From JBCDCE01 sp039182515 (GTDB taxonomy: Bacteria; Pseudomonadota; Alphaproteobacteria; Rhodobacterales; Rhodobacteraceae), in contig JBCDCE010000020.1 in assembly GCA_039182515.1 (NCBI GenBank), positions 1 to 57,906 on the forward strand: 57,906 nt of DNA, written 5' to 3'. Of the stretch, positions 35,735-44,925 are shown piece by piece. Position 1 is the stretch's first letter; each line of letters begins with the position of its first letter. The notes under the pieces are model-generated. The model had not been told where the DNA came from. It did not search any database and saw nothing but the letters and a program-made list of their open reading frames with translations. A program made the translations under genes and the position numbers.

Positions 35735-36089
35735 TTGAGCTTATCGGGGCGGGCGGTTTTGTTCGCCCCGTGTCCAATGGCGTAGGTCTGTCGAGACTGC
35801 TCAAAGATCTTTTTGGTGTCTACATTTCAGACAGTTCCCAACCCGAAGTCTATTCTTTTTTTGGTGTTTGGGTTGTTTCGGCGGAATACCACTTGGAGCG
35901 TTTGTTGCGGGAACAGTTTGGCGTCCTGTTATGTCGCGAGGAGAAGTTGCTCGCTCATCTCTAACGAACTGCAGATCACGCATCTCGATCAAGTGGAACT
36001 TGCGAATATATATCTGGAGCTATGAGTGCGACCAACCGCGAGCCGTTTTAGGTATCAAGTGCCAGCATCTGAGAAGAAAGTAAATTTTG
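35735..36089. other. 355-base gap between lasso precursor and B1 gene
   Basis: Contains the stem-loop and then about 300 bases without a recognisable gene. A GTG-start frame at 35770-35964 (64 codons) has no leader-like Y-x2-P motif and no ribosome site. It may be a decayed remnant of an inserted gene, but I cannot name it. Confidence 0.4.
35745..35770 (+). terminator. GC-rich stem-loop between the lasso precursor and B1 genes
   Basis: CGGGGCG / CGCCCCG, a 7-bp stem with a 12-base loop, 10 bases after the precursor stop. No T tract follows, so it is more likely a partial terminator or RNA-stabilising hairpin, of the type often found after lasso A genes to raise precursor over enzyme levels. 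Confidence 0.45.
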
Positions 36090-36380
36090 ATGAGTGACTC
36101 GATGTTTTATGTAGCCAAGGAAGATGTTGTTGATTGCGACATTGGCGGAGAACGTGCGCTATTGAACCTTGATAGCAACAAGTACTTTACACTGAACCAG
36201 ACGGCGAGCGAGGTGTGGGTGGCGCTTAGTGAACGTTGCAGCGTGGATCAGATTGTTAAAAACATCACCGACAAGTACGACGTTGCTGAAAAAACCTGCC
36301 GGAGTGATGTCGAAAGTATCCTCGCGAGTATGATCTCGGCAAATATTGCCCAAGAAGCTGGCCCTGTTGAGGCTGGCTAA
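36090..36380 (+). CDS. PqqD-like lasso leader-recognition protein (B1)
   Basis: A 96-residue protein from ATG 36090. It matches the PqqD/RiPP recognition element fold: YVAKEDVVDCDIGGERALLNLDSNKYFTLNQTASEVW in the N-terminal half is the typical beta-strand wing that binds leader peptides, followed by a helix with IVKNITDKYDV. It would bind the Y-x2-P leader of the precursor and present it to B2 and the cyclase. It directly abuts the B2 gene, with no bases between stop and GTG. Confidence 0.92.
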   Translation: MSDSMFYVAKEDVVDCDIGGERALLNLDSNKYFTLNQTASEVWVALSERCSVDQIVKNITDKYDVAEKTCRSDVESILASMISANIAQEAGPVEAG

Positions 36381-36809
36381 GTGAAACATATGCGTTGGGT
36401 TGGGATCTATGCTCTGTGCTTGTGCACAGTTGTTTTCGTTCGACTTGGACTTTGGGTGACAAAATATCAAAATTTGCGGCGCCTTTTGATCAGACGCTGT
36501 CCGGCCGTAGATCCAACCAAAATTCCGACTGTAACACGTGTTGTGCGCGGAGTAGATAGAACGGCCCGTTTCATTCCAGACGCGAGTTGTTTGACCCGCG
36601 CAATCAGTTGTCAGGCGATCTTGTCTTGGAAATGCATACCCTCCACGATTTCGATCGGCGTACGCAAAGGCGAAGACGGCGCACTAAAAGCACATGCTTG
36701 GGTCCTTTGGAATGATCAGGTCGTTTGGGATGGCAATCAAGACACCCAGAAGGACTTCAAAAAGCTCTTAGATTTGCCGGCTCCGGTTCTAGAAGGTCAT
36801 TCGTTGTGA
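36381..36809 (+). CDS. Lasso peptide leader protease (B2, transglutaminase-like)
   Basis: A 142-residue protein from GTG 36381, with a GAGG site overlapping the B1 end. One N-terminal hydrophobic helix (about residues 4-25) is followed by a transglutaminase-like cysteine protease domain: Cys70 in DASCLTRAI, His105 in KAHAWVLW, and Asp117 in VVWDG form the expected Cys-His-Asp triad. It would cleave the leader after the conserved Thr-x. Its stop overlaps the cyclase GTG start by 4 bases (GTGA). Confidence 0.92.
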   Translation: MKHMRWVGIYALCLCTVVFVRLGLWVTKYQNLRRLLIRRCPAVDPTKIPTVTRVVRGVDRTARFIPDASCLTRAISCQAILSWKCIPSTISIGVRKGEDGALKAHAWVLWNDQVVWDGNQDTQKDFKKLLDLPAPVLEGHSL

Positions 36810-38719
36810 TCTTTCAGTATGGTGTTACCCTGTCAGGCTTTGGCGGATCAAAGGATGCCATGACCCCGAATGCTGAGCTCGGGCAAAGCCGCTCGCCTCT
36901 AAAGGATCTTGTCGACAAAGGATGGTTTTCTAGCGGCCATCAAGCGGTTGCAAGCGATCCCGAAGGACTGGCGTCTCAGGACGGATGGCACATCGCGGGT
37001 CTTGCTCGTTTAACCCCAAATGAAGCCAGTCCTACAAATGAAACGTTGACCGGTCAGTCCGCTTTACTTGCTCTTTTGCGTGCTCATCAAACCCAGGGCC
37101 CCGAAGGTGTCGGGGCTCTCAGCGGGGCGTTCTCCTGTGTGCTATGGCATGCTGAGGAGAAGCAGTTTTGGGCGTATCGCGATGGATTTGGTGTCTATCC
37201 CTTGGTCTATGTGAAACACGGGTCACAGCTTTCCTTGAGCTCATGCCCACGTCTTGCAATGCATCTGTCGGGCTTGCCTTTAACGCCAAATCGGCTTCGG
37301 ATAGCAGACTATGTTGCCGGAAAGGAAATAGACCAAACGCTTACAGCCTTTGAGGCCCTCAAACGTTTGCCGTCAGCACATTGCCTTTCTGATGCGGAAG
37401 GTGAGCTTGAGGCTTTGGCCCCTCAGAGATTTTGGACGCTGCCCAAAGTCGCAACCCCCGAAATCGAGATTGTTCCGGCGCAAGTAAAATTGCTTTTGAG
37501 CGCTGCAACCGAGCATTGCATGGATCTTGGCGCTCCGGCTCAGGACCGGATTGGGGCAATGCTAAGCGGTGGGCTCGATTCCACTGCCATTGCTGGACTT
37601 GCTGCGCAAAAGATTAAACCAAAGCGACTCAAAACCATTTCGTTCGTTTATGGGCCAAACAAGCCTTACGATGAAAGCGCTTATATCGATGCTGCAAACG
37701 AAATGTTTACCTCAGATGTCGTGAAAGTTCACCGGTCAAGGCCCCCGGATCTGAGTGCAACGGATCAACTCATTGATGAACAGTTTGATTTATTTTTGAG
37801 CCCTGGTTTGCCCAAAAGTCGCGAGATTTACTCGCATGCGGCCGAAGCAGGCCTGGACGTGCTCCTGGATGGTCACGGAGGGGATGAGTGCATTTCTCAC
37901 GGGTTGGGTCGGTTGAAAGACCTAGCAGCTTCAGGGGACTGGAGCTTGCTTTGGCGCAATGTGCCCGGTCTTGATCGGGGTCAAAATCCCTCACGTTTTG
38001 GCGCATTCTTAGGATTTGCAGCGCGGTATGGTCCTTTAAAAAAGCGCAGCTTACGACGTCGTGTGATGGCCAAAGTGGCGCGGTATTTGCTTCGCTCGAG
38101 CCTTGTGCCAACGCCGCCTCAGAGCCCCATAGATCTTCTGGTGCCCGTGTTACGAACAGAATTAGGGCTGGAAGATCGATATTCTCAAAAGCCGAAACAC
38201 GCTTCTTCAGACCCGCAAAAGTCAGCTGCGCAGACCGAACACATCGAAGTTCTAGAAACGCCCCTGATCGTTCATGCCTTCGAGGTTTTGCACCGGGCAG
38301 GGGCCGCGGCTGGGGTTGAGCCGCGGTATCCTTTTTATGACACGTCTTTGGTGGCCTTTTGCGTCGCTGCACCGCCGGACGCCAAACTACGCGACGGACG
38401 CGCGCGGTGGATGCTGCGAGAAGCCATGCGTGGTATCATGCCAGACAAGGTTTGCGATCGCGTTACAAAAGCGGATTTTAGTGAAGAGATGAAAGCTTCC
38501 GTGGATGCCTTCTATATGTCGGCGCCAGAAACTGTCTTCGATCTGCTCGAAGGAGTAATCGATACCAATATGGCAAAACAGCTGCGGGCAGACCTAAAGG
38601 ATAAAGGGCTACCGATTGGTTCGTACCAGCTTCTTTGGCGCTTGGCGATATTAAGTAAATGGTCTCAGGCCCTGCCCAAGTGGCAATCACAACAATCGCA
38701 AGGACAATTGGTTTCATGA
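36806..38719 (+). CDS. Lasso peptide cyclase (asparagine-synthetase-like, C protein)
   Basis: About 637 residues from GTG 36806, chosen for the GTGA overlap with B2 and an upstream AAGG; the frame is open further left inside B2. The N-terminal Ntn-like domain has no Cys at position 2, as in lasso cyclases, which do not use glutamine. The C-terminal asparagine-synthetase domain has the PPi loop SGGLDS (about residues 253-258) and LLDGHGGDE (about 352). It should adenylate the ring Asp side chain and form the isopeptide bond with the core N-terminus. Its stop overlaps the kinase start (ATGATG). Confidence 0.92.
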   Translation: MIFQYGVTLSGFGGSKDAMTPNAELGQSRSPLKDLVDKGWFSSGHQAVASDPEGLASQDGWHIAGLARLTPNEASPTNETLTGQSALLALLRAHQTQGPEGVGALSGAFSCVLWHAEEKQFWAYRDGFGVYPLVYVKHGSQLSLSSCPRLAMHLSGLPLTPNRLRIADYVAGKEIDQTLTAFEALKRLPSAHCLSDAEGELEALAPQRFWTLPKVATPEIEIVPAQVKLLLSAATEHCMDLGAPAQDRIGAMLSGGLDSTAIAGLAAQKIKPKRLKTISFVYGPNKPYDESAYIDAANEMFTSDVVKVHRSRPPDLSATDQLIDEQFDLFLSPGLPKSREIYSHAAEAGLDVLLDGHGGDECISHGLGRLKDLAASGDWSLLWRNVPGLDRGQNPSRFGAFLGFAARYGPLKKRSLRRRVMAKVARYLLRSSLVPTPPQSPIDLLVPVLRTELGLEDRYSQKPKHASSDPQKSAAQTEHIEVLETPLIVHAFEVLHRAGAAAGVEPRYPFYDTSLVAFCVAAPPDAKLRDGRARWMLREAMRGIMPDKVCDRVTKADFSEEMKASVDAFYMSAPETVFDLLEGVIDTNMAKQLRADLKDKGLPIGSYQLLWRLAILSKWSQALPKWQSQQSQGQLVS

Positions 38720-39681
38720 TGCCAGGTCAACAAGCATCGTCAAAAGTGTATCGCGTTTTCGGGCTCCATCTTCAAAGTGATTTAGAGATAGAATACCTGA
38801 CGGAAGTTGCGGATGTCCCCGATAGGCCCGTGGCGGATCTCGTTGTGCGACGTGTTTCAGGCTTGGTGCGGGCCTCGCATGACATGGATCCGCACTTTGA
38901 TATTACGCCCGAGAAGCAGTATTTCCACTGGACGGCCATTGGCGCTTTCCAGATCGAAAGCCAAAATGAGATCTTGATCGAGCTCCACGACGGCGTGAGC
39001 GATTTGTTGGCGTCACATGCTCTTATGGGGCTTGTAATGTCGGTTGCTTTGGAGCTGCGCGGATTGTTGAGCTTGCATGCCAGTGGTGTGCGTGTCGATG
39101 GGAAAGCTGCTGTTTTCTTAGGAGACAAAGGCGCAGGAAAATCCACAACAACAGGCGCGATGATCCAAGGTGGACACAGGCCTATTTCAGATGACCTGAT
39201 CGCAGTTGACACCTCTGGACCCTTGGCCAAGGGGGCCACGCACCCCGTCATCCACCCAGGGTTCTCGACCACAAAACTCTACCCTGACAGCATTGCAGCT
39301 TTGGGTCTTACGGATGACGAGTCAGACCGCGAAATTCATCACTCAACAGTCAAAAAGCAAAAGCAACTTCCGCAACAAGTGGCGGAGTCGGCCGTACCAG
39401 TTGGAGCCTTATTCGTATTGCTTCGAGACAAAGACGCCCAAACTATCGAGGCCACGCGTTGTGCACCACATGAAGCACTCCAAGCCGTACTGCGATTTAC
39501 GTTTAAGGCACGCTATGGCGAGACGAAACTTGGACGAGACAAGCTCGTGGAACATATGCAAAAGTGCTCACGTCTTGTTGCGGCTGCTCCGGTTTATAAA
39601 CTTGTTATTCCTCATAGCCTTGAACGTCTATCTGAGATACCCCCAGCGGTTGCTCAAGTTATGAAGGCTGACGTGTCGTAG
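38716..39681 (+). CDS. HPr-kinase-like lasso-peptide kinase candidate
   Basis: A 321-residue protein from ATG 38716 overlapping the cyclase stop. It has an HPr kinase/phosphorylase-like core: H121 in SLHASGV, Walker A GDKGAGKSTT at residues 136-145, and the Asp pair in RPISDDLIAV (158-160 region). There is no PTS HPr gene nearby, and the fusion with a unique N-terminal ~100 residues matches the lasso-associated kinases such as PadeK. In paeninodin biosynthesis that enzyme phosphorylates the side chain of the precursor's C-terminal Ser; the precursor here also ends in Ser. Kinase substrate is inferred from this context. Confidence 0.85.
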   Translation: MMPGQQASSKVYRVFGLHLQSDLEIEYLTEVADVPDRPVADLVVRRVSGLVRASHDMDPHFDITPEKQYFHWTAIGAFQIESQNEILIELHDGVSDLLASHALMGLVMSVALELRGLLSLHASGVRVDGKAAVFLGDKGAGKSTTTGAMIQGGHRPISDDLIAVDTSGPLAKGATHPVIHPGFSTTKLYPDSIAALGLTDDESDREIHHSTVKKQKQLPQQVAESAVPVGALFVLLRDKDAQTIEATRCAPHEALQAVLRFTFKARYGETKLGRDKLVEHMQKCSRLVAAAPVYKLVIPHSLERLSEIPPAVAQVMKADVS

Positions 39682-39705
39682 CTGGCGAACTTTGCGAAAG
39701 ACCGT

Positions 39706-40932
39706 CTAGGAGAAAATTCTGCGACCCTCAAAGAACTGATTGGTCTTATAATCACCGAAAGCGAGCCCAAGGACCACATATAGGTGTCGCCAGTGGAGCG
39801 AACTCACCACTTGGCTTACAACCATCAAGCCTATCAAAACCGATAAAATGAATGCGTATTTGAACCAGCCGTCTTCTTGCGCCAAAACTTTGGTGGCGCA
39901 ACGCCAAATGGCACCCACACAGATGAGCACGTACCCCAGGAGTGCAAAGAGGCCATTTTGCAACCCTAACAGAGCAAAGGAATTGTGCGGCTCCCAACCG
40001 TAAAATACGCGCGATTGATAAGGCCCTATTCCCAAGGGCGTTCCGGTCATATCAAAGAGGGCGCGTAGGATCAGATCAAAGCGCTTTGTATCGTAGGATT
40101 GAAAGCTGAGACGCCGTGAGAAATAGCTGTCTCCTAAGGCAGCACCCAGCGCATCGCTGTAATAAACCGCGGCCAACATCCCGCCGCATCCGACCGCGAT
40201 AAGTGCTACGAAGGCTGCGAAATAGGTTTGACGATTTACCAGCATAAAACAGCCAAAGACGCTCAAACTCACAATGAAATGCGCCCAGGCACCGCGCGAG
40301 TAGGTTATCACGAGCGCTGCGATCATAAGCACGGTGGCGAACCCTACCATCCATCGCAGCTTAGGTGAGGTAAGAACAATCCAAATCCCAGCCAAAATGG
40401 AGGGCACGAGGTAAGGCCCCAGAACATTTGGGTCCTTAAACGTAGATCGAATGCGTTTCAGATAATCGTCGCGAAAGAAGAGTTGTCGTTGTGGAATAAG
40501 GTCGAGATAAGCAAGAACGCCAATCAGCGATGTCAAAAGCCCACCAAGGAACAGCATGACGAGGATGAGGCGAAAGGCTTTGTCGCCGGAAACTTTCACA
40601 AAATAAGCCGTTAAAACAAACAACAACGAAATATAGATTTCGATGACAATTGCGCGATAGGCGGCAAAAAACAAATCCGTGACGAAAAATAGCGACAGCA
40701 CCGAAAACCATAAGAACAAAATCAAGCCTAAGGTTACAAAAGGACCAAACAGTTTTACAGGCTGAATAGGGGCCAAGAGCATCATGCCTAAGGCAATGCA
40801 AAAGACCAGGTCAGTCGGCGCTGGTTCAAGCATCACAAAAAAGCTGAGTGCGATGCAGGCCAGATATGTGCGCCAACCGGCCTTATGCCAATCTATGACG
40901 GCGCGGCTTGGTCTTACAGAAATATCACTCAT
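39706..40932 (-). CDS. Wzy/O-antigen ligase-like polysaccharide polymerase
   Basis: A 408-residue integral membrane protein with about ten to twelve hydrophobic helices. The second half has the O-antigen ligase (Wzy_C) signature region: TYSRGAWAHFIVSL, then a large periplasmic loop with GIGPYQSRVFYGWEPHNSFALLGLQNG. The PHN-type motif is typical of this family. It likely joins lipid-linked EPS repeat units on the periplasmic face. Convergent with the lasso kinase gene (24-base gap). Confidence 0.87.
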   Translation of the reverse strand: MSDISVRPSRAVIDWHKAGWRTYLACIALSFFVMLEPAPTDLVFCIALGMMLLAPIQPVKLFGPFVTLGLILFLWFSVLSLFFVTDLFFAAYRAIVIEIYISLLFVLTAYFVKVSGDKAFRLILVMLFLGGLLTSLIGVLAYLDLIPQRQLFFRDDYLKRIRSTFKDPNVLGPYLVPSILAGIWIVLTSPKLRWMVGFATVLMIAALVITYSRGAWAHFIVSLSVFGCFMLVNRQTYFAAFVALIAVGCGGMLAAVYYSDALGAALGDSYFSRRLSFQSYDTKRFDLILRALFDMTGTPLGIGPYQSRVFYGWEPHNSFALLGLQNGLFALLGYVLICVGAIWRCATKVLAQEDGWFKYAFILSVLIGLMVVSQVVSSLHWRHLYVVLGLAFGDYKTNQFFEGRRIFS

Positions 40933-41075
40933 CTGGGCTCAAAATAACTGGTTTGATCATTATCGGACCAATAGTACTCATTTTCGGCAATGTAACAATA
41001 TCTGCATGGCTCGTTTTGCGCCAAACTTATGCTCAGGGCGGACGATTGGGATCTATTGCCCATTATAATCTAAGC

Positions 41076-42635
41076 TTACGGACTGGCATAGGCGCCTGCA
41101 CTTGCGTTAGGTTTGCGCTCTAACCCATTGATATCATATGTATATGGAGGTCTAATAGGCCCCTCAACAAACCCGCGCGCTGGAGATGTGTCTGCAAGTC
41201 GAAAATCGGGCAGGACACTGGGGTGACTGGGGCCCTGCGAAGAGGCGGGAGCGCGCGACCGAATACGCAGAAAAGACGGATTTTCTCCGTTGGCCGACCC
41301 ACTCAAAATACCCCACAGACCGGTTTTTTCTTCAGCGTTAAAGTTATCGCGGATTTCCACGCCAGCCTCTTGCGCTAATGCGGATTGTGCGCCTTCGGTA
41401 TAACTCAACGGGGGCCCACGTTTGGGATCGCGCCACAAAAGATTGCCAACAATTGCAAAGTTTCGTGTCACGCCTGCTTTTAGAAACTTTGGGTCGAGCC
41501 AGTTGGCCACGCGCAACTCTTGCAGGCCTTTGCCACTTAGATTGCAATTATAAAGCGTGTTGAAACGCATCTGAATATTGTGAATTTTTCCATGTGGACC
41601 GTCGCCAGGATGCGCGTAACACATCAGTCCAAATCTGTTCATGTCAAAAAAGACGTTGTTGTAAATGTAGATATTTTCAAGAATCTGCGTTGATTTTTTG
41701 CGAGCTTCTCGTGCCAATACGAGGCCGTTGTTGCAGTTCCAAGCAATGTTCCCGTGAACGGAAATATTGCGCACGAAGGAAAAGGATGTGTCGAGATAAA
41801 TTGCGTGCTTGTGGATGTTCCAGATGCGATTGTTGCGAATTGCGCCGCCGTCTACGCCTCTTTTGTAGTCGATGCCATATTGAAGGCTGTCGTGAATATC
41901 ATTGTTTTCCGTGATAATATTGCGGACGCCCCCCCCAACGGTGATGACTTCATTGCCTGGCGCGCCTTGTCGATACGCATCGTAGATCTCATTGTTGGCT
42001 AAAACGACGTTTTCGACAAAGATCTCTCGCGACGTTCCGCTATATTTGCCGGGCGGCAATCCAACGCACCGAATAGCAGACTGATCTATGCTGTGGATCA
42101 AGCAAGCTTCAACTCGAATATTGCCGACAGTTCCGGAGTTGTTCGCGATACTAATGCCACTTGCGGAAATAATGTTGCGTACCGTCAGGTTTGAAAGGTT
42201 CAAGTGGCCCTGCTTAAAGATCTTTATTCCTGTTTTTTCAGGGTGGCCGGTTCCATCGATAATTGCCTGGCCTGTTTCGTGGGGGAGAGTTGTAAGCGTC
42301 AGCGGGTGGTCTGCCGTTCCACTCTTTCGGATCTCAAGCGGAGCATAAATACCGGGGCGAAAAACGATCGTGTCGCCAGGCTGGGCCTGTGCGATGGCAG
42401 CCACAGGACGCTTAAACGGGGCCTCGATCGACCCACGGCCAGGGCCATCTTGCCCGAGAGGAGAGACGTATATTGGGGATCGAATGTCATAGTTGGTGCT
42501 TGGTTGGGCACCGCTTTGGGCCCAAGCGCTTGGGGCTGAAGCGAATGCGCCGGTTAGTCCTGCCCCCAATGACCAAAGAAGGGCACGCCGAGTAAGGGGG
42601 GGCGACGTCACTTCAAGCTGAAACTGAGAAACCAA
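41076..42635 (-). CDS. Tat-exported right-handed beta-helix protein
   Basis: A 519-residue protein read from TTG 42635, which has AAGAGG 7 bases upstream. A twin-arginine signal (TRRALLWSLGAGLTGAFASAPSAWA) indicates folded export. The mature part is a right-handed parallel beta-helix with pectate-lyase/DUF1565-like start IYVSPLGQDGPGRGSIEAPFKRPVAAIAQAQPGDTIVFRPG-type repeat units. Families with this fold include polysaccharide lyases and epimerases. It is clearly paralogous to the 763-residue protein at 49943-52234, sharing long near-identical blocks such as GVRNIITENNDIHDSL and YKRGVDGGAIRNNRIWNI. Likely modifies or trims the EPS in the periplasm. Confidence 0.87.
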   Translation of the reverse strand: MVSQFQLEVTSPPLTRRALLWSLGAGLTGAFASAPSAWAQSGAQPSTNYDIRSPIYVSPLGQDGPGRGSIEAPFKRPVAAIAQAQPGDTIVFRPGIYAPLEIRKSGTADHPLTLTTLPHETGQAIIDGTGHPEKTGIKIFKQGHLNLSNLTVRNIISASGISIANNSGTVGNIRVEACLIHSIDQSAIRCVGLPPGKYSGTSREIFVENVVLANNEIYDAYRQGAPGNEVITVGGGVRNIITENNDIHDSLQYGIDYKRGVDGGAIRNNRIWNIHKHAIYLDTSFSFVRNISVHGNIAWNCNNGLVLAREARKKSTQILENIYIYNNVFFDMNRFGLMCYAHPGDGPHGKIHNIQMRFNTLYNCNLSGKGLQELRVANWLDPKFLKAGVTRNFAIVGNLLWRDPKRGPPLSYTEGAQSALAQEAGVEIRDNFNAEEKTGLWGILSGSANGENPSFLRIRSRAPASSQGPSHPSVLPDFRLADTSPARGFVEGPIRPPYTYDINGLERKPNASAGAYASP

Positions 42636-43175
42636 AATTGACCTCTTACGATTGCAGCAAACCTTTGCACATCAAGACACATATCACAGCCTATGGATGA
42701 AAAGAACGAAGGATCTGGTCTTCGATCCATGGTTCAGTATTAGCCCCTTGCGTTAGAGCTTATAACTTAATCAAAGCGCATGCAGGTGCGCAAAAAATAG
42801 GCGCATTTTTTTGGCGACATCGCAAGGAAAGTTTGGGGAAGTTTGCGTGAATTGATTTTCTAACAAATTCGTCGCAAACATATGCCATAGCGACTCGAGA
42901 TTTGTGAGCCGCGTCTTGGAAGTGATTGATGTTGTGAGTTATTTTGTTGCGTTTTTGGGTAGGCATTTTGACGCTTGCGCCGTTCGTAAACAGTCTGTCT
43001 GTTTTGTGGCGTTAAAGAACATGTCATGGTTCAAGTTGGCCAGGTCAATTGAAGCGCCAAAATTTTCGTCACTGTTTGGCTTTAAAATTGGTCTTTTCGA
43101 ACGAAAGACGATTACACGTGCCGGCGGCGTCTATGCCGAAGCTTGGTCAAGTGCTGGGACAAAGGGTGATGCTGG
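42636..43175. other. 540-base gap between the beta-helix and sulfotransferase genes
   Basis: AT-rich divergent region. A weak frame at 42904-43179 (91 codons, GTG start) would overlap the sulfotransferase ATG by 4 bases, which would fit translational coupling, but it has no ribosome site or recognisable content. I treat it as probably non-coding leader. Confidence 0.4.
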
Positions 43176-44081
43176 ATGACCAATGTGATGCCATTGCCCA
43201 ACTTCTTGATACCCGGAGCGCCCAAGGCGGGAACATCATCCATGCAACGCTGGATCGCCGACCACCCAGACGCTCTAGGATCGATTGAAAAAGAGACCTA
43301 TTTCTTGGTGGACCCGGGCACGCATATGTATCGACCCGACAAACATATCAGCCAAGGCTTGTCTCTTTGGCATGAGCAATTTCCGATTCCGTCGGGGGCA
43401 TCGCCAAAGGTGATATTGGAATCGACACCTGCGTATCTCTATGCTGAAACAGCTTTGCGAGAGGTGCCCAAGCTTCCGACTGCGCCAAAGTGTCTGTTTA
43501 TTTTGAGAGAACCTGGTGCCCAGATCCATTCTCTTTACACGTATTTCCGTGATAATTGGGATTGGGTGCCCTCAAACATGAGCTTTGCCAATTTCTTAGA
43601 GCACGCACGCAATAAAACCCATGATTTCAAAGGGAACGAACTTGCAGCTCATGCTTTGGAATACGGCTCGTATGTGGATTATCTCGAACCTTGGGCAGAG
43701 GCTTTAGGGGAGGATCGTCTGCGCATCGCCACTTTTGATCAACTTAAGGCTGATCCGAAGTCATTGGTGCGGGATATTTCGACTTGGTTGGGTCTGGATC
43801 CTACGTTTTACGACACCTACGCGTTTCCAAAAGAAAACGAGACATACGCGCCGCGGAATAAAGCCTTGCAGGCACTCAATGTGAAAGTTCGTCAAAGCTT
43901 GCCAAAGGGCAGGCTCTACAATGCCGCGCGCAGTTTGTACCGAAGGCTCAATACCACCAGTCGCGCCCTGCCAATGGATGAGGAAGCCGAGGTCTTGGCG
44001 AAACTTAGTCAGAGTTTTGCGCCCGCAAATCGGCGGCTGAGCGCGCGATTTAATGTCGATCTTGCGGGGTGGCCTGTATGA
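43176..44081 (+). CDS. Sulfotransferase
   Basis: A 301-residue cytoplasmic PAPS-dependent sulfotransferase. The 5'-phosphosulfate loop is LIPGAPKAGTSSMQRWIADHPD near residues 10-31 and the 3'-phosphate-binding segment is CLFILREPGAQIHSLYTYF. FDQLKADPKSLVRDISTWLGL further on is typical of glycan sulfotransferases. Together with the next gene it suggests that the EPS repeat unit is sulfated. First gene of a rightward run through the flippase, GT4 and pyruvyl transferase. Confidence 0.9.
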   Translation: MTNVMPLPNFLIPGAPKAGTSSMQRWIADHPDALGSIEKETYFLVDPGTHMYRPDKHISQGLSLWHEQFPIPSGASPKVILESTPAYLYAETALREVPKLPTAPKCLFILREPGAQIHSLYTYFRDNWDWVPSNMSFANFLEHARNKTHDFKGNELAAHALEYGSYVDYLEPWAEALGEDRLRIATFDQLKADPKSLVRDISTWLGLDPTFYDTYAFPKENETYAPRNKALQALNVKVRQSLPKGRLYNAARSLYRRLNTTSRALPMDEEAEVLAKLSQSFAPANRRLSARFNVDLAGWPV

Positions 44082-44130
44082 TCAATTTTTCTGCACCTTT
44101 TGAGCTTTTCGTAGGTAGTGAGTGTTTATC

Positions 44131-44925
44131 ATGGGACTTGTAGACCGCGCTAAAACCTTGCGCAGCAGAGCCGTAGACAAACTACTGCCACAGCGTTTTG
44201 TTTTCCATCATGTGCCCAAATGCGGCGGCACCTCGGTCGGACGTGCACTGCGCAAACGCTATATTTTAAGCCAAGCAACCGTCACACCCGAGTCGAGCTT
44301 TCGGGCCTTTGAAACCTTCACAGGCCGGTCAGACCGCGAGCAGATGCTGATAGACGTGCTTGGTCTTCGAGAGCAAATGATGCTCTATCACCTCTATGAA
44401 GACGTAAGGGGCGTTTCGTTGCATGTGGGGTTTTCTGAAGCCGCGCATGCAGAGTTCTCAGACCGCTATAAATTCGTGACGATCTTGAGGGATCCGGTTG
44501 CGCGCTTTGTGTCGCATTACAACTGGAGCTTCAACAAACCGAAGGCTCACGGGAGGATCGAAGAAGATTTCGACACGTTTTTGGGCACGGAGCGGGCAAA
44601 GCGTGTCGGCGCAACATTTGTGGAATATTACTGTGGGCGGCCCTCACAAATGGACATTTGCTCAAGTGCCGCCGTGGAGCGCGCAATCGCGAACTTGGCA
44701 CATTTTTCGGTGATCGGGGACTTGGCCAATTTACAGGGCTTTGAACGCGGCATCGCCAAAGAGCTCGGTGTTAAAGTCAAAATTCGTCATGAGAACAAGA
44801 ACACGGCTGACCGCAAAGTGGTTTCTCTGGCCGGTTTATCGGAGTCTGTCCGTGCAAAAGTTGAGGCCCTTTGCGCTCCAGATCTGGCCGTTTGGCAAGC
44901 GGCTCAGGACAAGATCGCAAAATGA
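44131..44925 (+). CDS. Sulfotransferase family 2-like protein
   Basis: About 264 residues from ATG 44131 (a GTG at 44122 is possible). It has the family-2 opening FVFHHVPKCGGTSVGRALRKRY, binding the PAPS 5'-phosphosulfate, and ILRDPVARFVSHYNW for the 3'-phosphate. It is distinct from the preceding sulfotransferase, so two positions may be sulfated, or one enzyme may act on another acceptor. Its stop overlaps the flippase start (ATGA). Confidence 0.85.
   Translation: MGLVDRAKTLRSRAVDKLLPQRFVFHHVPKCGGTSVGRALRKRYILSQATVTPESSFRAFETFTGRSDREQMLIDVLGLREQMMLYHLYEDVRGVSLHVGFSEAAHAEFSDRYKFVTILRDPVARFVSHYNWSFNKPKAHGRIEEDFDTFLGTERAKRVGATFVEYYCGRPSQMDICSSAAVERAIANLAHFSVIGDLANLQGFERGIAKELGVKVKIRHENKNTADRKVVSLAGLSESVRAKVEALCAPDLAVWQAAQDKIAK

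Noticed and set aside
35770..35964. Possible second lasso precursor or small gene between A and B1
   Set aside because: No Y-x2-P leader, no Gly/Thr spacing, and no ribosome site; possibly a decayed remnant, so described only in the gap entry.
42904..43179. 91-codon frame overlapping the sulfotransferase start by 4 bases
   Set aside because: The overlap is suggestive, but there is no ribosome site and no recognisable content; evidence is too weak for a CDS call.
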